A DNA stretch of 37,419 nt from Candidatus Gastranaerophilales bacterium (lineage in GTDB: Bacteria; Cyanobacteriota; Vampirovibrionia; Gastranaerophilales; Gastranaerophilaceae): contig CALUWE010000019.1 in NCBI GenBank assembly GCA_944324425.1, positions 1-37,419 on the forward strand. Direction: 5' to 3'. Below the pieces are notes generated by a model. It was not told where the DNA came from and did not search any database. It worked only from the letters and a program-made list of their open reading frames with translations. The stretch's first letter is position 1. Each line of letters begins with the position of its first letter. A program made the translations under genes and the position numbers. Of the stretch, positions 25,072 to 34,105 are shown piece by piece.

Positions 25072-25821
25072 CTATATATTGAAAAATTCTTTTGCTGTTT
25101 TTGTTGTAACTTTATCAACATGTTCAACCGTTATATCTTTTAAAAGTGCAATTTCTCTTGCAATAAAAGGAAGATATTCGGGGGTGTTTTCCATTCCTCT
25201 CATTGGATGCGGCGCCATATAGGGGGCATCGGTTTCTAAAACAATTGATTCTAAGGGAATGTTTTTTACTACTTCTTTTAATTTTCTTGAATTTTTAAAA
25301 GTTACAACGCCGCCGATACCAAGAAGCCAACCTTCTTTTATGCAGGAGTTTGCAAATTCAAGAGAGCCTGAAAAACAATGCATTATAACTTTTTTAATGC
25401 CTGTTTCTTTTAAAATTTCGAAAGTATCCAAATGCGCCTCTCTTGAATGAACCAAAACAGGCAGGTTGAGATTTAGCGCGATTTCAATTTGTGCTCTGAA
25501 AATTTTTTTCTGCTCTTCTTTTTGGGTTTTATCCCAATAATAATCAAGCCCAATCTCGCCTATCGCTACAACTTTTTTATTATTTTTTGCTATATTATAA
25601 ATTTCTTTTGCGGTGTTTTCGCCGTATTTTGAAATATCTTCAGGGTGAACTCCGACAGCACCGAATATTTCATCATATTTAGAGCAAAGGCTAATTACAT
25701 CATCAAAGTTTTCAGGTGATGATGTCGGCACGACAATTTTTTCAACTCCCGCCGAAATTGATTTCTTAACTGCCTCATCCGTATTTTGCAGCATATCAAT
25801 GTGAGAATGTGTATCTATCAT
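25072..25821 (-). CDS. tatD: TatD-family metal-dependent DNase
   Basis: 249 residues. Metal ligands of the TIM-barrel hydrolase are all visible: IDTHSHIDML (His5, His7), GEIGLDYYW (Glu), VLVHSREAH (His), IMHCFSGS (His) and LETDAPYMAP (Asp). TatD enzymes are magnesium-dependent 3'-5' exonucleases acting on DNA and in D-aminoacyl-tRNA metabolism in relatives. It probably starts the minus-strand unit tatD, 86-residue gene, tlyA, SEC-C, thioredoxin-like. Confidence 0.93.
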   Translation of the reverse strand: MIDTHSHIDMLQNTDEAVKKSISAGVEKIVVPTSSPENFDDVISLCSKYDEIFGAVGVHPEDISKYGENTAKEIYNIAKNNKKVVAIGEIGLDYYWDKTQKEEQKKIFRAQIEIALNLNLPVLVHSREAHLDTFEILKETGIKKVIMHCFSGSLEFANSCIKEGWLLGIGGVVTFKNSRKLKEVVKNIPLESIVLETDAPYMAPHPMRGMENTPEYLPFIAREIALLKDITVEHVDKVTTKTAKEFFNI

Positions 25822-25873
25822 AAAAAGAATTTTAGCAGATAAACATTCTTTATGCCAAAAATATTAATAATAT

Positions 25874-26035
25874 TTAGTCAGTATGTACTATAATCGGAGC
25901 TACAAGTTTTGCAATTAATTTCGGAATGAAGCCCCTGTTTTTGCCTTCTGCTTCTTCTCTTATTTCTTCGATTTCTCTGAATAAAGGGTTGTATTCGGAA
26001 AATTCCGGATCAAAGTAGAAATATTGATTTTGCAT
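25874..26035 (-). CDS. Hypothetical small protein, 53 residues
   Basis: Starts at ATG 26035 with GGAAGGA about seven bases upstream (an upstream in-frame ATG at 26089 lacks a ribosome-binding site). It begins MQNQYFYFDPEFSEYNP, followed by a charged helix (REIEEIREEAEGKN) and an amphipathic C-terminus (FIPKLIAKLVAPIIVHTD) that could associate with a membrane or a partner. Not recognised. It is divergent from tsaE and upstream of tatD, with 52 bases between, and may be transcribed with it. Confidence 0.6.
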   Translation of the reverse strand: MQNQYFYFDPEFSEYNPLFREIEEIREEAEGKNRGFIPKLIAKLVAPIIVHTD

Positions 26036-26133
26036 TTGTTCATCCTTCCGTAAATTGTCGTCCCAACAAAAAGTTCTTCGGCATGACATTATTATTTCTT
26101 TAGCTTTTATGTATTTATGTTAAAATTAGTTTT

Positions 26134-26631
26134 ATGGAAGTTAACATAAAAAATCTTGATGAAACAAAACTATTGGCTGAGTGCTTTGCAGATAACATTA
26201 AAGAAAAAGGTGCGTTTGTTTCTTTATATGGGGATATTGGTGCCGGCAAAACCGCCTTTACCAGATTTTTATTAAAAACTTTGGGTGTTGTTGAAGATGT
26301 TACAAGCCCAAGTTTTGTAATTTTAAATGAATATAAAACAAAATTTTTCCCGATTTACCATTTTGACCTTTACCGTTTGGAAGAAACAGGCGTTAAAAGC
26401 ATTAAAGATGAGCTTTTGGCATATTCCGAAGACAAAGTTTTAACCCTTGTTGAATGGGCAAATTTCGGCGAAGAGGAACTTCCGATTGATAAAATTGAAA
26501 TTAATATAAAATACGATCTTGAAAATTATTCACAAGAAAGAATTTTTGAATTAAAAGGAACGGGTGAATATTTTGAAAATGTCGTTTTAAAAACGGTTGA
26601 AGAATTTAATAAAAAAAGGAATGCAAATTGA
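26134..26631 (+). CDS. tsaE: tRNA threonylcarbamoyladenosine biosynthesis ATPase TsaE
   Basis: 165 residues. The P-loop GDIGAGKTAFTRFLLKTLG starts near residue 33, followed by VTSPSFVILNEY and the HFDLYRLE motif; VEWANF is Walker B-like. It cycles ATP in the TsaBDE complex that makes t6A37 in ANN-decoding tRNAs. There is no Shine-Dalgarno: a -10-like TAAAAT ends eight bases before the ATG, suggesting a leaderless message. It overlaps tsaB by four bases. Confidence 0.93.
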   Translation: MEVNIKNLDETKLLAECFADNIKEKGAFVSLYGDIGAGKTAFTRFLLKTLGVVEDVTSPSFVILNEYKTKFFPIYHFDLYRLEETGVKSIKDELLAYSEDKVLTLVEWANFGEEELPIDKIEINIKYDLENYSQERIFELKGTGEYFENVVLKTVEEFNKKRNAN

Positions 26632-27263
26632 AATTTTTAACAATAGATACCGCTTTAAATAAAAGCTATTTGGGGCTTTTTTCAGACGGCAAAAAAATTA
26701 TAAAAGAAATTGAAAGCGATGAAATAAACTATCATAGCGCCTATTTAATCAAAGTTTTAAAAGATTTATTAATTGAAAACAATGTTAAAATCAATGAAAT
26801 TGAATTTATAGGAGTAAATGTCGGTGTCGGCAGCTTTACGGGTATAAGAGTAGGCTTAGCGGTTGTTAAAGTAATTTCAGACCGTTTGAATATAAAAACA
26901 GTTTCTTATACAACATCTGAAGTTTTATCAAGAGCAATGAACAATAAAAATGTAATGCTTGATGCAAGAAGGGGTTCGGTTTTTTATTCTAAAGACGGGG
27001 TTAATACGGAATTAATTCCGTATAATGAAGCTTTTAAAATTTTAGAAAACGGGGAAGTTTTTATTTCTGACAGACAGCTTTATAATAATGAAAAATTTGA
27101 AAATTATAAAAGCAAATTAATTAAATATGAAGATGAAAACCTGAATATTGCTGATGTTGAAATTGAAATTGCAAAAGAAAAAATAGAAAACAATTTAATA
27201 TTTGACCCTGTTCAATTGAAGCCAAACTACATTCAAACGGCTCCCGTTTTTATAAAAAAGTAA
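26628..27263 (+). CDS. tsaB: tRNA threonylcarbamoyladenosine biosynthesis protein TsaB
   Basis: 211 residues, slightly short for the family. Starts at TTG 26628 in the overlap TTGA, with AAGGA seven bases upstream. FLTIDTALNKSYLGLF and IGVNVGVGSFTGIRVGLAVVK are the ASKHA-fold motifs of TsaB. It is the scaffold that dimerises with TsaD and recruits TsaE for t6A synthesis. TsaD itself is not in the window. Confidence 0.92.
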   Translation: MKFLTIDTALNKSYLGLFSDGKKIIKEIESDEINYHSAYLIKVLKDLLIENNVKINEIEFIGVNVGVGSFTGIRVGLAVVKVISDRLNIKTVSYTTSEVLSRAMNNKNVMLDARRGSVFYSKDGVNTELIPYNEAFKILENGEVFISDRQLYNNEKFENYKSKLIKYEDENLNIADVEIEIAKEKIENNLIFDPVQLKPNYIQTAPVFIKK

Positions 27264-27280
27264 AAATTTTCTTATTTTTC

Positions 27281-27309
27281 TTGACACGGCTTTATTATGC
27301 GACTACATT
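27281..27309 (+). promoter_or_regulatory. Promoter of the glutamate synthase operon
   Basis: Consensus -35 TTGACA (27281-27286), 17-base spacer, -10 TACATT (27304-27309). The first gene begins 45 bases downstream. Confidence 0.75.
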
Positions 27310-27353
27310 AAAATTATATCACCAACTATTGGATTAAGAGGCAAGAACAACAT

Positions 27354-28463
27354 ATGTGCCGTATTGGGGCAATTAAATCGAGTGAATATTTTCATCCTTC
27401 AAAAACTCTGGAACTCATGCGTTCACAACAAAAGGGGCATGACAATTCAGGCTTTGCATTTGTTATGCAGGATTTAGGGGGAATTTTCGAACCGTATAAA
27501 GATTTACCTTTGTTATCTATGGCATGCACGGATAAAGGGGTCAGAATTGCAGAGGACATTTTGCATTCAATTGGTTTTACAAGAATTTTGCAATGGACGC
27601 CCGATATAAATAAAAACGCGCAAAATTTGCAAATTTCGCCTATGCCAAACTATATTTTTGGCGTTTTTAATTACCCGAAACTCTATAAATATGCAACAAA
27701 AGAAGAAAAAGAAGAATTGCTGCTTGATACAAGGCTTAAATTAAGAAAAGCCCTTGAAGAAGAAGACGAAGGATATATTTATTCTTTTTGGCCGGATGTT
27801 TTGATGTTAAAAGAAATAGGCAACCCAAAAGATATAGGAACTTATTTTAATCTTCATACACCAAACAGTGATTTTGTTTCAAAAATTATCACCGTTCAAT
27901 GCCGCCAAAACACAAACTATGACATTGTAAGATACGCTGCACACCCGTTTTTCCTTCAGGGTTATACGGTTTTAGCAAACGGTGAAAATACATTTTATGA
28001 AAAAAATAAAAATTTCCAAAAAAGCCTGCATAAAGGCTACATTGGTTTTGAATCAGATTCGCAGTGCTTTTTATACACGCTTCACTATGTGAATAAAATT
28101 TTAAAATGGCCGCTTAAATATTATAAACACGTGATTACTCCTCTTGAATTTGAGGAAATGCAAAAAAGAGATGACAGCAATGTTTTATTAAGAATTAAAG
28201 CTTCTCTTGCGCATTTAGAGATTAACGGGCCAAACACAATTATAGGCGTTTTACCTGACGGAACCTTGTTTGTAACGTGTGATTCCAAAAAACTTCGCCC
28301 TGTTGTAATAGGTTCTGATGACAAAACAATCGCAATAACAAGTGAAGTTACCGGCATAAATGAAGTTTTGCCAAAAAGAAATTTTGAAACCGATATATAC
28401 CCGAATGAACGTGAAATGGTTGTTATCGGAAATGATTTGAAGGTGCAAAGATGGCAACAGTAG
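27354..28463 (+). CDS. Glutamate synthase, glutamine amidotransferase subunit (separate GltB N-domain)
   Basis: 369 residues. MCRIGAIKSSEYFHPSKT places the nucleophile Cys2 directly after the start Met, as in class II (Ntn) amidotransferases, so this ATG is fixed by chemistry. HDNSGFAFVMQD and GEN in VLANGENTFYEKN continue the glutaminase domain. It releases ammonia from glutamine and passes it to the FMN synthase subunit. In most bacteria this is the front of a ~1,500-residue GltB; here it is a separate gene, as in archaeal-type enzymes. It overlaps the next gene by 13 bases. Confidence 0.9.
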   Translation: MCRIGAIKSSEYFHPSKTLELMRSQQKGHDNSGFAFVMQDLGGIFEPYKDLPLLSMACTDKGVRIAEDILHSIGFTRILQWTPDINKNAQNLQISPMPNYIFGVFNYPKLYKYATKEEKEELLLDTRLKLRKALEEEDEGYIYSFWPDVLMLKEIGNPKDIGTYFNLHTPNSDFVSKIITVQCRQNTNYDIVRYAAHPFFLQGYTVLANGENTFYEKNKNFQKSLHKGYIGFESDSQCFLYTLHYVNKILKWPLKYYKHVITPLEFEEMQKRDDSNVLLRIKASLAHLEINGPNTIIGVLPDGTLFVTCDSKKLRPVVIGSDDKTIAITSEVTGINEVLPKRNFETDIYPNEREMVVIGNDLKVQRWQQ

Positions 28464-30094
28464 ATATTTCAGGAATAAACAAAGAAGATTTAACTTGGCA
28501 AATCGAATACGATTCCAATAAATGTGCACTTTGCGGTAAGTGTGTTGCGGCCTGTACTTTTGGCGCAATAAAATTTGATGTTCAAAAAAGAAAAAATATT
28601 AAATCAACGGAATGCATTCCGACCCCCGAAAAATCAGAAACAGCGCTTCCTGTAATAAAACAGGTTGTAACAAAATCAAAAAATTGCGTCGGCTGCGGAA
28701 TGTGCGCTAAAGTTTGCAACAATGGCGCAATTAAGCCTGTTTACAATGAAAGAAACAGGATGAACGTTAAATATAGAGCCTTAAACGCAGAATCCCCGAA
28801 AAGAGGCGGCAGAACCAATTTGCACACGGAAGGAAGAACTTTAGATAAAATTAAAGTGGGCAGAATTTCACAGATGACTGACCCTTCATTGGATGCTCTT
28901 CGCCACACATTTGAACTTTTAGCGCCTTTTGGAAGAGTAATGCCTCCTGAAAATCTTCCCTTTGAAATTGATCCTATGGGAAATCTTTCTATTACTAAAA
29001 AAATTCCCACAACAAGATGGATTTACCCCATTATAATCGGCGATATGTCAATTGGGGCACTATCTCCAAGGTTATGGGAAGCAATTGCAATTGCTGTTGC
29101 ATATCTTAATGAAGTTCACCATATTCCAATCAGAATGTGCTCGGGCGAAGGCGGTGTGCCTGAAAAACTTTTAAGGTCTAAATATCTTAAATATATGATT
29201 TTACAAATCGCATCAGGTCATTTCGGGTGGAACAGAATTATAAATTCAATGCCTTATATGACAGAAGACCCCGCAGGCATTTTAATTAAAATCGGTCAAG
29301 GCGCAAAACCCGGGGATGGCGGTTTATTGTTATCTAAAAAAGTTGCAAAGCATATTCAGGAAATAAGAGGTGTTCCAAAATCGGATTTATTATCACCTCC
29401 AAACCATCAAGGGCTCTATTCGATTGAAGAAAGTGTTCAAAAAATGTTTCTTTCAATGAATGCGGCGTTTAAATTTAGAGTTCCTGTTGCAATTAAAGTG
29501 GCAGCTTCAGTTACTTCTGTTTCTGTATACAATAATTTATTAAGAGACCCATATGATATCGTTGGCGGCTTTTTCTTAGACGGCATTGCAGGCGGAACGG
29601 GTGCAGCGCATGAAACATCATTAGATCATACGGGACATCCGATTGTTTCAAGGCTTAGAGATTGCTACAATGCGGCAGTTCACCAAGGAAAACAAGGGCA
29701 AATTCCCCTTTGGGCAGCAGGCGGTTTGGGAATGAAGGGAACTTTAGCCTCTGATGCCTTCAAGATGATTTGCTTGGGCGCAAACGGTGTATTTACGGGA
29801 AGACTAATGCTTCAAATTGCAGGGTGCTTAGGTGATGATTACGGCAAATGCAATGCTTGTAATACTGGTTTATGTCCCGCAGGGCTTACAACACAAAACC
29901 CGATTTTAATGAAAAGGCTTGATATAGATAAAGTTGCACAAAATATTGTTAATTATTTTCTTGCAACTGATATAGAACTTAAAAAATTAATGGCGCCAAT
30001 TGGTAATTCAACATTACCTGTCGGTCGATCTGACGCCCTTGTCACAGTTGATAAAAGCGTTGCAGAACGCTTAGGCATACAGCATGTTTGCTAA
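28451..30094 (+). CDS. Glutamate synthase, FMN synthase subunit with N-terminal ferredoxin domain
   Basis: 547 residues. Two 4Fe-4S motifs lie at Cys25/28/31/35 and Cys79/82/85/89. They precede the FMN-binding synthase barrel (CSGEGGVPEKLL, KIGQGAKPGDGGLLLS, DGIAGGTGAAHETSLDHTG, WAAGGLGMKGTLASDAFK) and the Fe-S loop CNACNTGLCPAGLTTQ. It aminates and reduces 2-oxoglutarate to glutamate. The ferredoxin front is typical of archaeal-type GltB2. It starts inside the amidotransferase gene and ends 14 bases before the next ATG. Confidence 0.93.
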   Translation: MATVDISGINKEDLTWQIEYDSNKCALCGKCVAACTFGAIKFDVQKRKNIKSTECIPTPEKSETALPVIKQVVTKSKNCVGCGMCAKVCNNGAIKPVYNERNRMNVKYRALNAESPKRGGRTNLHTEGRTLDKIKVGRISQMTDPSLDALRHTFELLAPFGRVMPPENLPFEIDPMGNLSITKKIPTTRWIYPIIIGDMSIGALSPRLWEAIAIAVAYLNEVHHIPIRMCSGEGGVPEKLLRSKYLKYMILQIASGHFGWNRIINSMPYMTEDPAGILIKIGQGAKPGDGGLLLSKKVAKHIQEIRGVPKSDLLSPPNHQGLYSIEESVQKMFLSMNAAFKFRVPVAIKVAASVTSVSVYNNLLRDPYDIVGGFFLDGIAGGTGAAHETSLDHTGHPIVSRLRDCYNAAVHQGKQGQIPLWAAGGLGMKGTLASDAFKMICLGANGVFTGRLMLQIAGCLGDDYGKCNACNTGLCPAGLTTQNPILMKRLDIDKVAQNIVNYFLATDIELKKLMAPIGNSTLPVGRSDALVTVDKSVAERLGIQHVC

Positions 30095-30108
30095 AAATAA
30101 AGGATAAT

Positions 30109-32424
30109 ATGAACACTACTATAATTGATACTCTGCAAGATAATAAAAGGCTTTCAACAAAAGAGCTTCTTGATATAATTTATGAAAAAATTGAGATGGG
30201 CTTTAACGAATTTAAAATTTTGGCTTCAGGCCAGCATGATATAGGCGGGCCATTGTGGTCAAAAGACGGCAAGCCCTTAGTATTTCACATTACAAACCCG
30301 GGCCAGAGAGTGGGCTCTATGGGTATGGCAGGCACAAAAATTATAGTAAAAGGTTCCGCGCCGGCTGATATCGGCTGGTTAAATTCAGGCGCTGAAATTA
30401 CAGTTTTAGGTGATGCAGGCGATACTGCAGCGCACTGCCAAGCTTCAGGCAAAATTTATGTTGCAGGAAGGGTAGGAACCCGTTCGGGCGCTTTAATGAA
30501 ACATGACCCAAAGTTTGAAGAACCTGAATTTTGGGTGTTAAAAAATACAGGCTCATTTTCTTTTGAATTTATGGGCGGCGGCCGTGCAGTTGTTTGCGGA
30601 TATGAATGCGAACACTTAGAATCTGTTTTATCCGATAGAAGCTGCTGCGGCATGGTTGGCGGTGTTGTTTATGTCAGAGGCAACGTTAAGGGCTTAACCA
30701 ATGATGTTGATATATACGATTTGGATGAAAGCGATAAAAACTTCTTAAAATCAGGATTGATGAGGTTTTTAGGCGAAATTGACAGGCAAAATTTATATGA
30801 AGAATTAATAGAATTTTCTCAATGGAAAAAAATTCTTGCAAAACCTTATGACAAAAAAGTCAAACAAGTTCCGTATTCAATTAAAGAATTCAGAGAACAA
30901 AAATGGGTTAAAGACGGCATATTTTCAGAATTTTTTGGCCCGTACAGAGAAGTTATTGATGTTGTAAATACAGGCGACAACCGTTTAAGAACGCCTTCTT
31001 GGGAAAATAATCTGAAAACTCCCCCTTGTGAATTTAATTGCCCTGTTTCAATTCCAACCCAAAAAAGAATTGAATTAATTAGAGAAGGTAAACTTTCAGA
31101 AGCCCTTAATTTAATTTATGAATATTCGCCTTTTCCTGCAAGCGTTTGCGGCCAAGTTTGCCCGAACCTTTGTATGAACGATTGTTCAAGAAAATATATA
31201 GATGAGCACATTAAAATTGCACCACTTGGTATAAAATCATTTGAAAATGTTGATATAAAAATGGTTGAACCATATAAAAATAAAAAAGTTGCAGTTATTG
31301 GTGCAGGTGTTGCAGGGCTTTCTTGTGCTTGGACTTTGCAAAAAGAAGGCTATAATGTTGAAGTTTTTGAAAAAGATGATGAAATTGGCGGCAAATTAAG
31401 GCAAGTAATTCCATCTGACCGCTTAAACCAAGATACATTAAATGCGGAATTAGAAATTATTAAATCTTCAGGCATTAAATTTAATTTGGGAATAACAATT
31501 GATAGTGATGAATTTGAAAGAATTCAAAAAGAATTTGACGCCGTTGTTGTTGCAATTGGTGCGCATAATCCTGCCGTTATTCCAATTGAAGGCAAGGAAA
31601 GGCTGATTAAGGGCTTAGATTTCTTAAAAGAAATAAACAAAGGAAATAAAGTTAAAGTAGGCAATAATGTTGTAATTATAGGTGCAGGCAACGCTGCAAT
31701 GGATGTTGTAATCGGTGCTTATAAAATGGGCGCTAAAAATGTTACTGCAATAGACATTCAAAAGCCTTTGGCATTTGATAAAGAAATTGAACATGCAAAA
31801 TCATTGGGTGCTAAAATTTTATATCCCTGTTTTACGGAAAGCGTTGATGAAAAAGGCGTTCACTTGAAAGACGGAACCACATTAAAAGCAGATACGGTTA
31901 TAATTTCAATTGGTGATAGGCCAATATTTGATTTTATTGATGAAAAATACTTAAATGAAAGAAAATTTCCTTTAATTAATAAATTCAACCAATCAGAAGT
32001 TTCCAAAAAACTTTTCTTTATCGGTGATTGCACAGGCCAAGGCCTATTTTGCGATGCAATAGGAAAAGGAAGAGAAGTTGCAGTAAATATTGACAATTTA
32101 TTTGATAAAAAAGAATTAAAAGAATTTAAAACCAAAGAAAAAATTTCATTGGATGAAGTTAAATGTGCATATTATCACACCCTAAAAGGTTCTGACCTTT
32201 ATGCAATGGATGTTTTGGATGAAAAAGAAAGATGTTTAAGCTGCGGTGTTTGCCGTGATTGCAAAATGTGCATGAATTCATGCCCCAAAGGTGCTATTGA
32301 AAGGGTTGAGATGGGCGATGATTTTGCTTATATTTCTGACCCCAATAAATGCATAGGCTGCGGAATGTGCGCAGGCGTTTGCCCTTGCGGCATTTGGAAA
32401 ATGACAAGCAATATTGAAAATTAA
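30109..32424 (+). CDS. Fused glutamate synthase GXGXG domain, GltD-type reductase and ferredoxin domain
   Basis: 771 residues from ATG 30109 with AAAGGA upstream (a TTG at 30088 inside the previous gene lacks this). Residues about 40-240 are the GltB C-terminal GXGXG beta-helix (ADIGWLNSGAEITVLGDAGD, GMVGGVVYVRGN). From about 290 comes a GltD-type Fe-S helical region (CEFNCPVSIP, CGQVCPNLCMNDC), with FAD-binding VAVIGAGVAGLSCAWTLQ at about 394 and NAD(P)H-binding VVIIGAGNAAMDVVIGAYK at about 521. A C-terminal ferredoxin-like domain (about 708-765: CLSCGVCRDCKMC, CIGCGMCAGVCPCG) ends the protein. It supplies electrons from NAD(P)H (or ferredoxin) and the structural beta-helix in one chain. Confidence 0.92.
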   Translation: MNTTIIDTLQDNKRLSTKELLDIIYEKIEMGFNEFKILASGQHDIGGPLWSKDGKPLVFHITNPGQRVGSMGMAGTKIIVKGSAPADIGWLNSGAEITVLGDAGDTAAHCQASGKIYVAGRVGTRSGALMKHDPKFEEPEFWVLKNTGSFSFEFMGGGRAVVCGYECEHLESVLSDRSCCGMVGGVVYVRGNVKGLTNDVDIYDLDESDKNFLKSGLMRFLGEIDRQNLYEELIEFSQWKKILAKPYDKKVKQVPYSIKEFREQKWVKDGIFSEFFGPYREVIDVVNTGDNRLRTPSWENNLKTPPCEFNCPVSIPTQKRIELIREGKLSEALNLIYEYSPFPASVCGQVCPNLCMNDCSRKYIDEHIKIAPLGIKSFENVDIKMVEPYKNKKVAVIGAGVAGLSCAWTLQKEGYNVEVFEKDDEIGGKLRQVIPSDRLNQDTLNAELEIIKSSGIKFNLGITIDSDEFERIQKEFDAVVVAIGAHNPAVIPIEGKERLIKGLDFLKEINKGNKVKVGNNVVIIGAGNAAMDVVIGAYKMGAKNVTAIDIQKPLAFDKEIEHAKSLGAKILYPCFTESVDEKGVHLKDGTTLKADTVIISIGDRPIFDFIDEKYLNERKFPLINKFNQSEVSKKLFFIGDCTGQGLFCDAIGKGREVAVNIDNLFDKKELKEFKTKEKISLDEVKCAYYHTLKGSDLYAMDVLDEKERCLSCGVCRDCKMCMNSCPKGAIERVEMGDDFAYISDPNKCIGCGMCAGVCPCGIWKMTSNIEN

Positions 32425-33323
32425 GCTCTCGGATGAGCTGATTCATAAACCGTTTTTAATCTTTCCATTGAAACATGGGTATAAATTTGTGTATTTGAAA
32501 TGCTTTGGTGCCCCAAAAGCTCTTGCACAATTCTTAAATCCGCCCCTTTTTCAATTAATCTTGTTGCAAAAGAGTGTCTAAAAATGTGCGGGGTAACGTG
32601 TTTATTTAATTCAATTGAATCCACAACGGTTTTTAGAGCCTTTCTTATTGTCTGATTTTGAAGCCTGTAACCGTTATTGTTAATAAATAGGGGGTTTTTG
32701 CCGTTGTGTTCGGTTTTGTGAATTAAATTTGAAACATTTTCAATGTAGTTTAAAAGAAGCTCTTTTGTTTTATTTGGAATTAAAACTATTCTTTCTTTTG
32801 CCCCTTTACCAAAAACCCTTATTTCATTTTGTTCTAAATTTAAATCTTCATAATTTAAGCCCGAAAGTTCTGAAATCCTCATTCCGGTTACCCACAAAAG
32901 TTCAAAAATCACTCTGTTTCTGTATCCTGCGGGGCTTGAAATTTTGATGTTTGTTAAAATGTTTTCAATTTCATCTTCAGATAAAAAATCAGGTAAACTT
33001 TTTGGAAGTTTTGGACCCTTGGCTGTATCTGTCGGGTTATAATCCACAATTTCCATATTATATAAAAACCTGTAAAACGCCCTTATTGAAGCTATTTTTC
33101 TTGCAATTGTGGTTTTTGTATAGTTCATCTGTGATATAAAATAAAGGTATTCGGAAAATTTTTTAGCGTCAATTTCGTTGACATTAACTTCTCCCGCCCA
33201 AATCAAAAAGCATAAAACATCAGCCGAATATGCCCTTATTGTGTGAGATGAAAAGTTTTTTTCCAATTTCAGGTAGCTTTCAAAATTTTTAAGGTAATTT
33301 TTTGATTTATTATTAACAGCCAT
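32421..33323 (-). CDS. XerC/XerD-type tyrosine recombinase
   Basis: 300 residues, the usual Xer length. An N-terminal SAM-like core-binding domain (SHTIRAYSADVLCFLIW) is followed by the catalytic domain with Arg in VTGMRISELSGLN, Lys in VFGKGAKERIVLI, HIFRHSFATRL, and LGHQSISNTQIYTHV giving His and the nucleophile Tyr. It probably resolves chromosome dimers at dif; the XerC/D distinction and single-Xer use cannot be settled. Its stop overlaps the stop of the converging glutamate synthase gene (bases 32421-32424, TTAA). No mobile-element context is seen around it. Confidence 0.9.
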   Translation of the reverse strand: MAVNNKSKNYLKNFESYLKLEKNFSSHTIRAYSADVLCFLIWAGEVNVNEIDAKKFSEYLYFISQMNYTKTTIARKIASIRAFYRFLYNMEIVDYNPTDTAKGPKLPKSLPDFLSEDEIENILTNIKISSPAGYRNRVIFELLWVTGMRISELSGLNYEDLNLEQNEIRVFGKGAKERIVLIPNKTKELLLNYIENVSNLIHKTEHNGKNPLFINNNGYRLQNQTIRKALKTVVDSIELNKHVTPHIFRHSFATRLIEKGADLRIVQELLGHQSISNTQIYTHVSMERLKTVYESAHPRA

Positions 33324-33369
33324 ATTTCAATTATACATATATTTTTCAAAATTAATATAAATTAAGTAT

Positions 33370-33400
33370 TTGTTTATTGTAAAAAAAATTATAATATAAT
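33370..33400 (+). promoter_or_regulatory. Putative promoter of the 214-residue gene
   Basis: Two overlapping TATAAT hexamers lie at 33390-33400, with TTGTTT (33370-33375) upstream at 14 or 19 bases; spacing is not ideal for either. It lies in the 137-base region divergent from the Xer gene. Confidence 0.35.
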
Positions 33401-33460
33401 GTGGTAATTCCCTATTTTTAAGTTAACATAGATTTATAAATTATAAGAAACGGAATCGAA

Positions 33461-34105
33461 TTGGCTAACAACTTTGAAAGCTTAAACAATCTTGAAGGAA
33501 GTGTGAGAAAATCTTCTGTTGTGCAAGAAAGAACAGGCCTTGTTGCAGTTCATATGTACAAACAATTTCTGGATTTTCAAAAATCTAACCAAAACACTGC
33601 TGAAATATTTATAAGAATGGCAGATGTCATGGATCAGGTTGTTGAATCTTTAAAACAATCTTTTAGCGTTAGAAACATTCCATCAGGAAACATTTACTAT
33701 GAAATCGATTCCACAAAAACAATTGCAACAATAAACATTTTGTGGCACACAATAAGCTTTACTTCCCGTTTTAATATTGCCCCAAAAGCACTTCCAAGAG
33801 AAGGAAACAACCCTTTATTTTGCGGCAGAATTTTTGCAATAAACGGAAACTTTGCAAATTTAATGCAAGGTACAAACGATTATGACGGGCAGATGAAAAT
33901 TTTACTGGATAACGAAATAGCTTCCCTTTATGTGCCTGCAGAAAAAAATCAAAGCGTTATTATGACAATTAAGCATAAAGACAACCAAGAATATTTTCTA
34001 TCCCACGTGGATGCGCCGAGAGATTTTCTTTTAAAAGTTATTGAAATTGTTTGCGCAGGCGGCCAATTCCACGAGCAAAGCCCAAAAACTAATTTCTTTT
34101 TCTAA
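33461..34105 (+). CDS. Hypothetical protein, 214 residues
   Basis: Not recognised. TTG start at 33461 with CGGAA six bases upstream; no ATG gives a comparably long frame. Helical front (QERTGLVAVHMYKQFLDFQK, TAEIFIRMADVMDQVVESLK) and a beta-rich rear (GNIYYEIDSTKTIATINILW, CGRIFAINGNFANLMQ, YFLSHVDAPRDFL), soluble and without signal or membrane segment. The 3' end overlaps that of the converging GT-C gene by four bases. The clean frame and dedicated upstream region support a real gene. Confidence 0.68.
   Translation: MANNFESLNNLEGSVRKSSVVQERTGLVAVHMYKQFLDFQKSNQNTAEIFIRMADVMDQVVESLKQSFSVRNIPSGNIYYEIDSTKTIATINILWHTISFTSRFNIAPKALPREGNNPLFCGRIFAINGNFANLMQGTNDYDGQMKILLDNEIASLYVPAEKNQSVIMTIKHKDNQEYFLSHVDAPRDFLLKVIEIVCAGGQFHEQSPKTNFFF

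Noticed and set aside
33381-33415. dif-like site beside the Xer gene
   Set aside because: The stretch is AT-rich and shows only loose resemblance to a dif arm; TATAAT promoter elements explain it better.
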